This document shows positions 34,062-48,375 of a DNA stretch of 64,000 bases, piece after piece (position 1 is the stretch's first letter; every line of letters starts with the position of its first letter). The position numbers and the translations under genes are program-made. The DNA comes from DATARR01 sp036376245 (GTDB lineage Bacteria; Acidobacteriota; Thermoanaerobaculia; Multivoradales; UBA5704): contig DASVAS010000046.1 of the NCBI GenBank assembly GCA_036376245.1, positions 1 to 64,000 of the forward strand. The letters are read 5' to 3'. Under the pieces are notes generated by a model, which was not told where the DNA came from, did no database searches, and saw nothing but the letters and a program-made list of their open reading frames with translations.

Positions 34062-34430
34062 CTACGGGCAACCGATGTTCGTCTGCGGCTTCGGGCCGCA
34101 GCCCAGGGTGCACTCGAAGTACCAGTTGTTGCAGTAGCCCGCGCAGGTCCTCTCGAAGTTGCAGTCGGAGTAGCAGTAGTTCCGCATCGCCAGGCAGTCG
34201 GCCTTGCAGGCGTTCCAGGCGTCGATCGGACCGCAGCTCAGGGTGGTCCCGTTGCAGTTGATGCTGCCCGAGGAGGTGGAGCAGGTTCCGGTGTTGAGGC
34301 AGCACTGGAGGGTCGCACCCGAGGAGCAGCTGGCGGTGCAGGTCTGAGAGGCTTCGGCCACCGCCGGGCCGAGGGACAACGCGACAGTCAGAGCGAACAG
34401 ACATCCTGCCAGCATGAACAGTTTTCTCAC
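34062..34430 (-). CDS. Small secreted protein with 16 Cys in the mature part
   Basis: The 122-residue product (GTG start, AAGGAG 8 nt upstream) has a signal peptide (MLAGCLFALTVALSLGPAVA) and a mature part of about 95 residues with 16 Cys, many in C-x3-C spacing (KADCLAMRNYCYSDCNFERT). That density implies a heavily disulfide-bonded secreted peptide. It is the largest of three Cys-rich small secreted proteins in the window. No known toxin or lectin motif is recognised. Confidence 0.72.
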   Translation of the reverse strand: MRKLFMLAGCLFALTVALSLGPAVAEASQTCTASCSSGATLQCCLNTGTCSTSSGSINCNGTTLSCGPIDAWNACKADCLAMRNYCYSDCNFERTCAGYCNNWYFECTLGCGPKPQTNIGCP

Positions 34431-34629
34431 GTTGTTGTCTCCTTCGTGTGAACATAGTTGATGCCAAGGAGTATAAGGCAGCTTTAATCATAAAGCGAGA
34501 CCAGCGCCGCCGTTTTGCAAAATTTCTGTAAATGCGGGCGGGAAACCTCCGGCCGGCGAACCCTCGGGACTTCCCTGCGTAGGAAAGCGGAGTGAGAATA
34601 GCCACTGCTTTCTTCTTGGAGGAATTGCT

Positions 34630-35772
34630 ATGAAGCGCACCTTCTCCCGGTTCCTGACGCCGCTGGCCCTGGCCGCCATCCTGGCCGCGCCGGCGTCCGC
34701 CCAGTTCGGCGGTTTGACCCTGCCGCCGTCCGGCGACAACCAGTACTCGTCCGTCACCCAGGGCATCGGTCCGGTCCGGATCAACATCACCTACAACAGT
34801 CCGGACGTCCACGGTCCCCAGGGCGAGGACCGGCGGGGCAAGATCTGGGGCGGCCTGGTGCCCTTCGGCATGGCCAACCTGGGCTTCGGCTCCTGCGGCG
34901 ACCAGTGCCCCTGGCGCGGCGGCTCCAACGAGAACACCGTCTTCACGGTCAGCCACGACGTCACGGTCGAGGGCCAGCCCCTGCCGGCGGGCACCTACGG
35001 CCTCCACTTCATCCCGGGGGCTGATGAGTGGACCGTGATCTTCTCGAAGAACTCCACTTCCTGGGGCAGCTACTTCTACGATCCCAAGGAGGACGCCCTG
35101 CGCGTCAAGGTGAAGCCCGCCAAGGCCGAGTACAACGAGTGGCTCACCTACGAGTTCACCGACCGCAAGCCGGACCGCGCCACGGTCGCCCTCAAGTGGG
35201 AGGATCTCCAGGTCCCCTTCACCGTGGCGGTGGACAACATCGCCGACGTCTATTTCGCCCAGATCCGCCGCGAGCTGCGGTCGAGCCCCGGCTTCAACTG
35301 GCAGAACTGGAGCTCGGCGGCGCAGTACGCGCTCCAGACCCAGAAGAACCTGGACGAGGGCCTGCGCTGGGCCATGCAGGCGTCCGATCCCCAGCAAGGC
35401 GGTCAGGAGAGCTTCACGACGCTCTCGACGCTCTCCGCGCTCCAGGCCGCGAACGGCAAGGCCGCGGATGCCCAGAAGACCATCGAGCGCGCCATCAACC
35501 TGCCGGGCACGAGCGCGGTGGAGATCCACCAGTACGGCCGCCAGCTCCAGGCCGCGGGCAAGAACGAGGAGGCCATGAAGGTCTTCGAGATGAACGCGAA
35601 GAAGTTCCCCAACCAGTGGCCGGTGAACGTCGGCCTCGCCCGCGGCCACATGGGCCTGGGCCACAAGAAGGAGGCCCTCGCCGCCGCCCAGGCCGCCAAG
35701 AGCCAGGCGCCCGACGACGCGGCCCGCAGGAACCTCGATACGCTGATCGGACAGATCGAGGCGATGAAGTAG
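34630..35772 (+). CDS. Secreted DUF2911 protein with C-terminal TPR-like repeats
   Basis: The 380-residue protein has a signal peptide (to about ASAQ, residue 25) and a DUF2911 beta domain at 40-200: VRINITYNSPDVHG, IWGGLVPFG, LPAGTYGLHFIPGADEWTVI, FSKNSTSWGSYFY. The C-terminal 150 residues hold helical repeats (NAKKFPNQWPVNVGLARGHM; KEALAAAQAAKSQAPDDAA). The family is frequent in Bacteroidota and Acidobacteriota; role unknown. TTGGAGGAATTGCT precedes the ATG. Confidence 0.87.
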   Translation: MKRTFSRFLTPLALAAILAAPASAQFGGLTLPPSGDNQYSSVTQGIGPVRINITYNSPDVHGPQGEDRRGKIWGGLVPFGMANLGFGSCGDQCPWRGGSNENTVFTVSHDVTVEGQPLPAGTYGLHFIPGADEWTVIFSKNSTSWGSYFYDPKEDALRVKVKPAKAEYNEWLTYEFTDRKPDRATVALKWEDLQVPFTVAVDNIADVYFAQIRRELRSSPGFNWQNWSSAAQYALQTQKNLDEGLRWAMQASDPQQGGQESFTTLSTLSALQAANGKAADAQKTIERAINLPGTSAVEIHQYGRQLQAAGKNEEAMKVFEMNAKKFPNQWPVNVGLARGHMGLGHKKEALAAAQAAKSQAPDDAARRNLDTLIGQIEAMK

Positions 35773-35915
35773 GTTCTCACCACCCCGGCCTTCCTCTCCC
35801 GGCCTTCCCCCCGGCCGGGAGAGGGGCGCACGCCGCTTCGCGGTCCCGCAAGAGGATGAAAGCGGGATTTCGGTGAGCAGGGGCTGTCTGGACCGTGCCT
35901 TCAGGCCCGTTCGTA

Positions 35916-36026
35916 GGTAGCCCCAGGTTTCAACCTGGGGCGGGGAGGCCGGGCCTTGCCGGAGGGCATTGCGGGGACGGAGAGCAGAGCCGCCGCTCCC
36001 GCCCCAGGTTGAAACCTGGGGCTACC
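35916..36026. repeat. Perfect 29-bp inverted repeat pair (35916-35944 and 35998-36026)
   Basis: The two 29-bp arms are exact reverse complements around a 53-nt GC-rich centre. Each arm is itself a hairpin (CCCCAGGTT/AACCTGGGG). The stretch 35773-36165 holds no gene; apart from this element and the 28-bp repeat at 36060 I see nothing in it. Confidence 0.9.
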
Positions 36027-36059
36027 CACGGTTGTCCCTGAAGGGACGGTCAAGAGAAT

Positions 36060-36087
36060 CCCCTGGGACCGCCGGCGTCCCGCCGGC
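36060..36087. repeat. 28-bp GC-rich repeat, copy 1
   Basis: The identical 28 bp occur in opposite orientation at 38452-38479. The core GCCGGCGTCCCGCCGGC is a short hairpin. The two copies frame the three genes 36166-38407. Confidence 0.85.
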
Positions 36088-36165
36088 CTTCTTCCCTTAA
36101 AATGGCGGAAATACTTCGATCGTTCTGGTCATTCACCTGCGAGCGACCCCTTCTGGAGGACTGTC

Positions 36166-36750
36166 ATGAGCCTGACCATGCTCGATCTGAACAGCGAGGC
36201 GAGAGACCAGCAGACCCTGAACTACAGCACTGAGCCGGTCTCGCCGTTGCCCCGGATCTGGATCGGCTTCGTCCTGGCGTTCGGCTTCCTCGTCGCGGAG
36301 ATCGTCGAGGCGATGCAGGGCAATGAAACGGCGATCGGGCCCTGGACCCTCCTCGCCTCGGTCGCCGGCTCCTTTTATTGGTTCCATTGCGTCCATCGGT
36401 TCCACAGGATCCTGGGCCAGCTCTCTCCGCATGTGGATCAGGAGCCGACCTATCCGGTCACGCCCCGCCAGGCGGTCGGCTACCATTTCATTCCGGTGTT
36501 CAACATCTTCTGGCTCTTCAAGTGGCCCATCGAGCTGGTGAAATTCCTGAGCGAGCGGACTTCGGTAAAGATCGCGTCGGGAGGCGGGCTGGGCACCATC
36601 CTGTTCTTCTCCGTGCTGACCATGCGCCTGATCGACGGCTTCCTCGGCCTCTCCCTCATGTTCGGCTTCGCCCTCTACCTCTCCCGCAAGCTCCGCCAGG
36701 CGGTCGCGGAGCACCAATCGATGCGCGGGGCGGTGGGGGTGTTCGCGTAG
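36166..36750 (+). CDS. Polytopic membrane protein (DUF4328-like)
   Basis: The 194-residue protein has about four membrane helices: IWIGFVLAFGFLVAEIVEAM, WTLLASVAGSFYWFHCVHRF, AVGYHFIPVFNIFWLFKWPI and GTILFFSVLTMRLIDGFLGL. The segment YPVTPRQAVGYHFIPVFNIF-WLFKWP is like that of DUF4328/YckC-neighbour proteins with a Trp-Lys-Pro after the helix. TGGAGGACTGTC stands before the ATG. Function unknown. Confidence 0.75.
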   Translation: MSLTMLDLNSEARDQQTLNYSTEPVSPLPRIWIGFVLAFGFLVAEIVEAMQGNETAIGPWTLLASVAGSFYWFHCVHRFHRILGQLSPHVDQEPTYPVTPRQAVGYHFIPVFNIFWLFKWPIELVKFLSERTSVKIASGGGLGTILFFSVLTMRLIDGFLGLSLMFGFALYLSRKLRQAVAEHQSMRGAVGVFA

Positions 36751-36848
36751 GGCTGATCCGCTGTGCTTGCTCAAAAGGCAAGCCCTTGCTGAAGCCTCCT
36801 CCCTCGGACGGAGAGATGTGTGTAAGAGGGGAGCTCGCCAAGGCCGGG

Positions 36849-37682
36849 CTACGGCGTGGCTATGCCTATGGGCACATGCGGCTGGTGGTCCAGCAACTGA
36901 TCCAACCCATCGATCACCCTCTCCGCCCTCTCCACCACCCGCGCGTCCGGCGGATATACCGCCCCCAGCAACGCGTCCACGTCCTCCCGCATCCCTGCTG
37001 GCCGTAGGGCGCACCGTTCTTCCGCGAAGCGGAGCAGCCGCTTCTCGCCGGGGTGCGGCAGGCGGTTGATCGCGAAGAGGATGTCGAACCAGCTCGCCAG
37101 CAGCGCCGTCACCCGGTGGTGGACGGCCACCGCGTCCCCTCTCTCGACCGCCCTCGCGATCTGGTGCAGGTAGGAGGAGAGATTGCCGCGGAGGAGGGGA
37201 TGGTTCTTGGCGACAATCGCCCGGGCCAGCTCCTCGGGATAGGGCCGCCGGGCTTTCTCCTGGAGGGCCGCGAACCAGCCGTGGCGGTCGAAGAGCGCTT
37301 GCGAGGTCAGGACGTTGTGCCAGAAGCAGGTGGAGTAGCCCACCGAGGCTTCGTGGCGGTCCAGCACCCTCGCGAGTTGGTCCTCGATCCAGGCCGTCTG
37401 CCGGAACATGGCGTCCACGTGGACGCCCGTCTCCGCGTCGATCCATTCGTCCCCGGGCTCGAAGAAGCGGTTGCCGATCTCGGCCCGGCCGCCGGCGGAG
37501 CGCTCCACCACCTCCCGGCGGCGGGAGAGCGGGACGGGCTCCCGCGAGTAGACGTAGAGGTCGACGTCCGACGCGGCATCCGAGGCGGCGGTCGTCCGGG
37601 AGCCGGCGACGGCCACGGCTTCGACCTCCGGGATCTCCGCGTAGGCGGCGGCGAGGCGTCCGGGAAGAGAGGCGGAGCTCAT
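36849..37682 (-). CDS. Nucleotidyltransferase-fold protein (DUF4037-like)
   Basis: The 277-residue protein has the Pol-beta nucleotidyltransferase signature GSRTTAASDAASDVDLYVYS (GS...DxD) near residues 26-46, and a third acidic residue in VHVDAMF. The rest is helical, including HPLLRGNLSSYLHQIARAVE and LLASWFDILFAINRLPHPGE, as in DUF4037 proteins related to aminoglycoside or tRNA-type nucleotidyltransferases. Substrate unknown. It is divergent from 37754. Confidence 0.82.
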   Translation of the reverse strand: MSSASLPGRLAAAYAEIPEVEAVAVAGSRTTAASDAASDVDLYVYSREPVPLSRRREVVERSAGGRAEIGNRFFEPGDEWIDAETGVHVDAMFRQTAWIEDQLARVLDRHEASVGYSTCFWHNVLTSQALFDRHGWFAALQEKARRPYPEELARAIVAKNHPLLRGNLSSYLHQIARAVERGDAVAVHHRVTALLASWFDILFAINRLPHPGEKRLLRFAEERCALRPAGMREDVDALLGAVYPPDARVVERAERVIDGLDQLLDHQPHVPIGIATP

Positions 37683-37753
37683 GGACCGAAATCGTAAGGC
37701 AGATTGTAATGAAGTCCTTGTATGATTGACGAATTGAAAGGAGGAAGAGTGTG

Positions 37754-38407
37754 ATGCGAGCCTTTCGAACTGTTCTGACCATCCTCGTCCTGATCCTGGC
37801 GGCCCGCGAGGCGGCCGCGCAGATCACCCCCATCGCCGAAGCCCGGAACCTGCCCGCGGGCACCGTGGTCACGGTCGAGGGAGCGGTGACCGTCCCCTCC
37901 GGCGACTTCTCCTCGTCGACCTTCGACCAGGGATTCGCGATCCAGGACGACACCGGCGGCATCTACGTGAGCACGAGCGAGAGCTCGGGCCTCAACTTCC
38001 ATCGCCTGGTGCGGGTCACCGGCGTGGTGGGGAACGACGGCTTCGGCCTCACCGTGCTGCGGCCGGCGTCGCTGGCGGACGTCCAGCCGGTCGGCGGCGC
38101 TGTCAACGTCCAGCCGCTGCACGTGGACACCGGCGATGTGAGCGAGGCCACCGAGGGCCTGCTGCTGGAGGTCACCGGCACGGTGACGCGGGTCATCGAC
38201 GACCTGCCCTTCGGCTACCAGGTCTTCATCGACGACGGCAGCGGCGAGACGCAGGTCTTCATCGCCGCCTCGACCGGCATCAATCCCTTCAACATTCCCT
38301 TTGCCCAGCCGGGCTCGCGGATCACCGCCACGGGCTACAGCGGCCAGTTCCTCGCCCAGTACGAGGTCCTGCCGCGCCACCGGGGCGACATCCGGCCGGC
38401 GCCGTAG
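37754..38407 (+). CDS. Secreted OB-fold protein (YhcR/DUF5689-like nucleic-acid-binding type)
   Basis: The 217-residue protein has a signal peptide (MRAFRTVLTILVLILAAREAAA) and two tandem OB-like units: PAGTVVTVEGAVTVPSGDFS...FAIQDDTGGIYVSTSE, then TEGLLLEVTGTVTRVIDDLP...QVFIDDGSGETQVFI. This pattern (V-G-V-T, ...IQDDTGGIYV) is that of extracellular nuclease-associated OB domains. No nuclease domain is attached. AAAGGAGG is upstream; a GTG one codon earlier could also serve as start. Confidence 0.82.
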   Translation: MRAFRTVLTILVLILAAREAAAQITPIAEARNLPAGTVVTVEGAVTVPSGDFSSSTFDQGFAIQDDTGGIYVSTSESSGLNFHRLVRVTGVVGNDGFGLTVLRPASLADVQPVGGAVNVQPLHVDTGDVSEATEGLLLEVTGTVTRVIDDLPFGYQVFIDDGSGETQVFIAASTGINPFNIPFAQPGSRITATGYSGQFLAQYEVLPRHRGDIRPAP

Positions 38408-38414
38408 TCAAGAC

Positions 38415-38479
38415 GCGTCCCGCCGGCAACAAACTAAAAAACTAGTAAGTTGCCGGCGGGACGCCGGCGGTCCCAGGGG
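38415..38479. repeat. Hairpin and 28-bp repeat copy 2
   Basis: A perfect 16-bp stem (38415-38430 with 38449-38464) closes an A-rich 18-nt loop. The right arm runs on into the 28-bp repeat (38452-38479) that also occurs inverted at 36060-36087. It lies between the OB-fold and BNR genes and could end transcription of the former. Confidence 0.88.
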
Positions 38480-38497
38480 GGCGTAAACTACAAGGCC

Positions 38498-40465
38498 ATG
38501 CGAAACATCACGGTTTTGCTCCTCCTGGCCCTCGCCGTCCCCGTTCACGCCGGTGAAGAAGTCTGGACTCCGGCCGGCCCGCCGGGGGCCAGGGGCCACG
38601 CCGGGAACGACCAGATCGTGCTGGACCCGTTCTCGCCTTCGACCCTCTACCTGGTCTACTTCGGGCACGACAGCTCGGGCGCCTGGAAGAGCACCGACGC
38701 CGGGAACACCTGGACCTCCATCAACGCCGGGATCGACAGCCCCTTCATCCTTTCCCTGGCTGCCGATCCCTTCACCCCCGGCACCCTCTGGGCGGTGACC
38801 AACTTCACGACCGGCGAGTCGCTGCGCAAGAGCACCGACGGCGGACGGACCTGGACCGAGATCTACCGCCTGCCGCTCGGCGGGGAGTTCTTCTACACCC
38901 TCGTCCCCGACCCGCAGGTCCGGGGAAGGCTCTGGGCCTCGGACCAGGAGCTCGTCTACCGCAGCGATGACGGCGGCGTTTCCTGGAAATCCCTCGTGGA
39001 TCTCGGAAGCTTCGGCGAGGTCAGCGGGTTCGCGTTCGATCCGGGGAACCCGGACGTCCTCTACGTCGCCGGCGGCTCCAGCCTCTGGAAGTCCACGGAC
39101 TCCGGCGCTCACTGGAACGCCGTCAGCCAGATCACGAACCGCGGTTTCTCCTGGGTCGAGGTCGCTCCGTCGCGGCCGTCGACGCTCTACGCCCGGCCTG
39201 CGGACGGCTTCCCGCCGCCGCAGGCGGCCTGCGTCCGCAGCGACGACGGCGGGCTCACCTGGACGTCGATCCCGTTCCCGGACGGCGCTCTCTGCATCTC
39301 CCTGGTGGTGGACCCCGGCGACGCCCTGAAGGTCTGGGGTCTCAGCGGGCGGCGGCTCTACGTCTCCGAGAACGGGGGAGCCACCTGGACGGTCCGGGAA
39401 GATCTGTCCGTAGACCTGTCGCCGCCTCTCCTGCGCCGCGATCCCGTCACCGGTTTCCTGTATACCCTGGGCCCGGACGGCCCTTATCGCAGCGCCGACG
39501 GCGGTGCGACCTGGGTCAACGTGAAGCAGGGGCTCACTCAGATCTCCCTCGGTCCCATCCTGGCCCTGGCCGGCCCGCGCACCGGGCTCCTCGCCGCCGT
39601 CCGCTTCACCGGCCCGGTCCCCGAGACCCCCTTGCTGCGGAGCCGCAACCGCGGGCGCTTCTGGAAGGAGACGTCCCTGGAGAGTGTGTTCGCCCTGGCC
39701 CAGGACCCGCAGACCCCGTCCCGCGTCCTCGCGGCCCCCGGGCTTCACGAGAGCCTGGACTTCGGCGCCACCTGGACCCCTCTGGGCCCCACGCCGGACG
39801 TTGTGGTCTCCATCCTCATTCACCCCCAGGATTCGAAGCGGATCTACATCGGCACCGCGAATTCGGGGGTGTTCGAGAGCCGCAACGGCGGCCGCACCTG
39901 GCGGGCCGCCAACAACGGGCTGAACTTCCCCGAGCCCTGTGACCGGACCTTCTGCCCGAACCTGCCGACCCAGGAGCTGACTTTCGATCCGCGCAATCCC
40001 GACGTGCTCCACGCCGTGTTCATCGGCACCCTGGTGCGCAGCGCCAACGGCGGCCGGAGCTGGACGAAAGTCGCCGGGCTCAGGAAGGGCTCCATCGTCG
40101 CCCTGGCGCGGGACCCCCGAGACTCGCGGGTCCTCTATGCGGCGGGGCAGTTCAACCTTTTCAAGAGCGTCGACGGCGGCGCGACCTGGTTCCGGACCGA
40201 CGGTGACATCGAGCGGCCCGATCCCAACGAACAGCTCGCCTTCCTGGACCTCGCCTTTGATCCCCGGTTGGGCGGCATCCTCTACGTTTCGACGCAAAGC
40301 CGGGGCGTCCTCCGCAGCCGCGACGGCGGCGCCACCTGGGAGACGATCCGCGAAGGCCTGCCGCTGCTGAACGTCTCGCGCCTGGAGATCGATCCCAACG
40401 TGCCGGGCGGCCTGTTCGCGGTGACCGAGGGGGCGGGGGTGTGGGAGTTCAGGACGGCGCCGTAG
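38498..40465 (+). CDS. Secreted BNR/sortilin-like beta-propeller protein
   Basis: The 655-residue product has a signal peptide (MRNITVLLLLALAVPVHA) and about ten BNR (Asp-box) repeats with the pattern S-x-D-x-G-x-T-W: WKSTDAGNTW, RKSTDGGRTW, YRSDDGGVSW, WKSTDSGAHW, VRSDDGGLTW, YVSENGGATW, YRSADGGATW, ESRNGGRTW, RSANGGRSW, KSVDGGATW and RSRDGGATW. This is the VPS10/sortilin or exo-xyloglucanase type of propeller, without visible glycosidase residues. Likely binds ligands or polysaccharide outside the cell. Confidence 0.9.
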   Translation: MRNITVLLLLALAVPVHAGEEVWTPAGPPGARGHAGNDQIVLDPFSPSTLYLVYFGHDSSGAWKSTDAGNTWTSINAGIDSPFILSLAADPFTPGTLWAVTNFTTGESLRKSTDGGRTWTEIYRLPLGGEFFYTLVPDPQVRGRLWASDQELVYRSDDGGVSWKSLVDLGSFGEVSGFAFDPGNPDVLYVAGGSSLWKSTDSGAHWNAVSQITNRGFSWVEVAPSRPSTLYARPADGFPPPQAACVRSDDGGLTWTSIPFPDGALCISLVVDPGDALKVWGLSGRRLYVSENGGATWTVREDLSVDLSPPLLRRDPVTGFLYTLGPDGPYRSADGGATWVNVKQGLTQISLGPILALAGPRTGLLAAVRFTGPVPETPLLRSRNRGRFWKETSLESVFALAQDPQTPSRVLAAPGLHESLDFGATWTPLGPTPDVVVSILIHPQDSKRIYIGTANSGVFESRNGGRTWRAANNGLNFPEPCDRTFCPNLPTQELTFDPRNPDVLHAVFIGTLVRSANGGRSWTKVAGLRKGSIVALARDPRDSRVLYAAGQFNLFKSVDGGATWFRTDGDIERPDPNEQLAFLDLAFDPRLGGILYVSTQSRGVLRSRDGGATWETIREGLPLLNVSRLEIDPNVPGGLFAVTEGAGVWEFRTAP

Positions 40466-40490
40466 AGCTGGGGCGCTCTGCCCTGCGAGA

Positions 40491-40652
40491 CCTCACCCTC
40501 GGTCCCTCTCCCATCTCCCTGCCGCCCGCCCCCGGGAGAGGGAGGGCCCTGCGCTTGAGGTCTTCTTGGTCTCGGCAAGATCGCTTCCTCATCGTTCCCC
40601 CTCTCCCGGTTGGGCGGGAGGGGGCTGGGAGAGGGGGCCAGGGGGTGAGGTC
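40491..40652. repeat. Dispersed GC-rich palindromic repeat, copies B1 and B2 (inverted)
   Basis: Two copies of the repeat seen at 33992 lie head to head: B1 about 40491-40550 on the minus strand, B2 about 40594-40652 on the plus strand, around a 43-nt spacer. The whole lies between the BNR gene and the ATPase gene. Confidence 0.8.
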
Positions 40653-40730
40653 TCGAAGGGCATCCGTCCGCAGTCCACCCTCCCTCCTGAAGTGATATTT
40701 TGAATCCGCTTCAGGGGAGGGCGCGCGCGC

Positions 40731-43490
<2,760 letters not shown>

Positions 43491-43499
43491 CGGCGCGGC

Positions 43500-43802
43500 T
43501 CACTCTTCCTTCTTGGGCTTGTTGTAGTGAGGGATGGGTTCGTCGCATTCGATATACGGGGGAGGCTTGGGTGGCCCAGTCATCTGCTCTACCACAGGCG
43601 CGCCCGGGGCTCCACCGCCATAGATGTTGATGGTGATCTGCTGCGGCGCGCCGGCGGCCGTGCCGGGAGCCGGCGCCAGCATGCGCAGGAAACCCGGCAG
43701 GTCCACTTCCGTCAGCTCGCCAGCCTCTCCAACCCGTTCGACCTTGACCGCCGCTTTTCGCGCGGAATCGAACGTCACGAGGAAACGCTCCTGTTCACCC
43801 AC
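43500..43802 (-). CDS. Small protein coupled to the RiPP-type radical SAM gene
   Basis: The 100-residue protein starts at GTG 43802: the site AGGGAGG sits 6 nt upstream and the start overlaps the radical SAM stop (43797-43795) by 8 nt, so the two are translationally coupled. The N-terminal 50 residues look folded (ERFLVTFDSARKAAVKVERV; EVDLPGFLRMLAP), then comes a Gly/Ala/Pro-rich segment and a charged tail, PYIECDEPIPHYNKPKKEE. It may be the substrate of the enzyme (leader plus proline-rich core) or a recognition partner. No known precursor family is recognised. Confidence 0.65.
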   Translation of the reverse strand: MGEQERFLVTFDSARKAAVKVERVGEAGELTEVDLPGFLRMLAPAPGTAAGAPQQITINIYGGGAPGAPVVEQMTGPPKPPPYIECDEPIPHYNKPKKEE

Positions 43803-45672
43803 GGTCAACCTCCCTTTCAAAAGATGGTACAGCCTGCCGCAACTCGTCTGGCAAAAGGGACAGGGCGACGGTCTTGCCGCCGATTTCGATCAACGCTTCC
43901 TTTTCGCGAAGAGATTCATAGCTCGCCTCCACGCTCTGGTCTCCGCCGTTCCACAGGCTTGCCGCTCGCCGGATCATGGCCTCGCGCGTGGTGGGCGCGT
44001 CGGCGAGACGAAGGAGGAGGACATCGTCCGCGCTCAGCCGATAGCTCGCCCTGGGCCGGTTGAACCTGCTGTCGACGAGGATCCATCCTCCGTCCAGATG
44101 TCTCTTGACGGCGAACGTACCGTTTGTCGGGTTTTCCTGGTGGCTCTGTTTTTTCCAGATCATTCCGAACTCCACGATGCCGTCCGCCGGCTCCGCGATC
44201 TTGCCCAGTTGCGCGTGCTCGTAGTCGAAGAAGTAGGCCACCTCGCCAAGGCCTTCCTCACTCAACGGAAAGACGTGCTTGTAGGCAGGCATGGGCCGTA
44301 TGGCGGAGAAGCCTTTCTCCTTCCACTGCGTGAAGTTCGGGCTGAACCTGTCCATCCGGATCAGCCCGCAGCCAATCGGCGCCCGCAAATGGGCGAGCTT
44401 CCGCATCACCTCCAGGATCTTGGCATAGTCGTCCAGATCTTCGCCGGGGAAGCCGAAGAGGAGGTTCCACGCAACCTTGACTCCGATCTCCCGGCACCAG
44501 CGGAGCAACGCGATGTTCTGCGCGGCCGACACCCCTTTGTCCATCAGCTCCAGGGTCCGGTCCGCCAGGCTTTCGATGCCAGGTTGAATACAGACGACGC
44601 CCGCCCGCCACAGCAGGACCACCTGCTCGCGCTTCAGATTCGATTTCACCTCGAAGAACTTCGGCGTCGGGCCGGGATTCTGGCTCCAGTGAGGCAGGAG
44701 CGTTTTGAAATAATCGACGGCCATGATGTTGTCCGCGAACTGGAGCAGCTCCGGGCGATACCGCTCCGCGAGAAACGCCGCTTCCCAGTCGACGCGCCGC
44801 CAGTCTTTGCGGCGGAACGCCATGGTTGCGCCGTTGAGCCCGCAGAACGTGCAGTGGCGCTTCTCACCCCACCAGCAACCCCGTGAGGCTTCGAGCATCA
44901 CGACGGCCGGGCGGGATGCCGGAAACGTCCTGGCCAGAACGGAAAAGAACTCGTCATAGTCCGGCGCCGGCAGGGAATCCATGGGGACCGGCCCCACGGC
45001 CTCCGCCTCCTGTTCACCGTTCCCTTCCTGTCTGTGCAGGATCCCCTTGGGCACCGCCGCGATTCCCCGCGCCAGGTTTTCGCAGAGCCGTGGGAAGCTC
45101 GCGTCGGCCTCTCCGATCGCGGCGAAATCGATCTCCGGGAACAGATCGAAATACACGCGCCCCATGGCGCCCTCGAAGTTGGCCCCCCCGACGGCGATCT
45201 TCACGCGCGGATGATGCTGGCGGATCATTCTCGCCAGGCACATGCTGGGCATCGTCTGCTCGAACGTGCTGGTGAATCCCACGAGATCGAACTGCGACCA
45301 GTCGCAGGATTCATAGGCGATGCGGAGGAAGACCGGCGCCAGCTTCTTCACGTCCTGAATGAGGCTCCAGTCCTCCTCGGGGAGACCCCAGACGGCATGG
45401 CCGAGGACCTCCTGGCTGTAGGTCTCCCAGGATGAGAAAGAGGCGCCGAAATAGATTTGAGAAAAGATCCACTCGCCGGCCAGCGCGCAGGTCGGGAACA
45501 GATCGCCCAGCTTTTCGTACCGCTCCCTGCCCAGGAGACCGGCGCACGTGAGATTGAAATACTTGCACTCGCAACGGATCCCCCGTTGCGTCAGAAGAGC
45601 CTTCAAGAGCCCCACCGCCAAGCTGGGACGATTGCTGGCGGCAAACGGCATGACGACAAGCGCCACCCTCAT
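43795..45672 (-). CDS. RiPP-maturation B12-binding radical SAM protein
   Basis: This 625-residue protein has a B12-binding-type N-terminus (VALVVMPFAASNRPSLAVGL; FTSTFEQTMPSMCLARMIRQ; VGGANFEGAMG) and a radical SAM core with the cluster-binding motif SRGCWWGEKRHCTFCGLNG, a hallmark of the RiPP-maturation radical SAM protein 1 family (RiPP C-methyltransferases and relatives). A further C-terminal part (about 470-625) suggests the long form. Such enzymes modify ribosomal peptides, typically by C-methylation. The overlapping downstream gene (43500-43802) is the best partner candidate. Confidence 0.9.
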   Translation of the reverse strand: MRVALVVMPFAASNRPSLAVGLLKALLTQRGIRCECKYFNLTCAGLLGRERYEKLGDLFPTCALAGEWIFSQIYFGASFSSWETYSQEVLGHAVWGLPEEDWSLIQDVKKLAPVFLRIAYESCDWSQFDLVGFTSTFEQTMPSMCLARMIRQHHPRVKIAVGGANFEGAMGRVYFDLFPEIDFAAIGEADASFPRLCENLARGIAAVPKGILHRQEGNGEQEAEAVGPVPMDSLPAPDYDEFFSVLARTFPASRPAVVMLEASRGCWWGEKRHCTFCGLNGATMAFRRKDWRRVDWEAAFLAERYRPELLQFADNIMAVDYFKTLLPHWSQNPGPTPKFFEVKSNLKREQVVLLWRAGVVCIQPGIESLADRTLELMDKGVSAAQNIALLRWCREIGVKVAWNLLFGFPGEDLDDYAKILEVMRKLAHLRAPIGCGLIRMDRFSPNFTQWKEKGFSAIRPMPAYKHVFPLSEEGLGEVAYFFDYEHAQLGKIAEPADGIVEFGMIWKKQSHQENPTNGTFAVKRHLDGGWILVDSRFNRPRASYRLSADDVLLLRLADAPTTREAMIRRAASLWNGGDQSVEASYESLREKEALIEIGGKTVALSLLPDELRQAVPSFEREVDRG

Positions 45673-45787
45673 GACTGGACCGCCCCTTTCGCGACGGGCT
45701 CCCGAAGAGCCTTCTGCCTGCTTGTTAATGAATGAGACTTTAGCCTAGAGCATCGGCCATACGGCGTCAACATGGGGACGCCGGCGC

Positions 45788-48199
<2,412 letters not shown>

Positions 48200-48375
48200 G
48201 CTCGTTGCCTCCCGCTCCCTGTATCGCTCCAGTATAGAACGGAGACGTCGAGCGCTCCCGCTCCAAGGTTTGACTTCATGCAGAGCTGTCTATAAAATTC
48301 TCTTCCTCAAAGAGCCGCAAGCCGGAGCCTTCTGTAGGCTCGTAAAGATGAACGCTCTTGAAAGGAAGGACTGAG

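Noticed and set aside
34062..34430. Lipoprotein reading of the 16-Cys protein (Cys in MLAGCLF)
   Set aside because: That Cys is inside the hydrophobic core, too near the N-terminus with a long hydrophobic stretch after it; a normal signal peptide cut near ALA/EA fits better.
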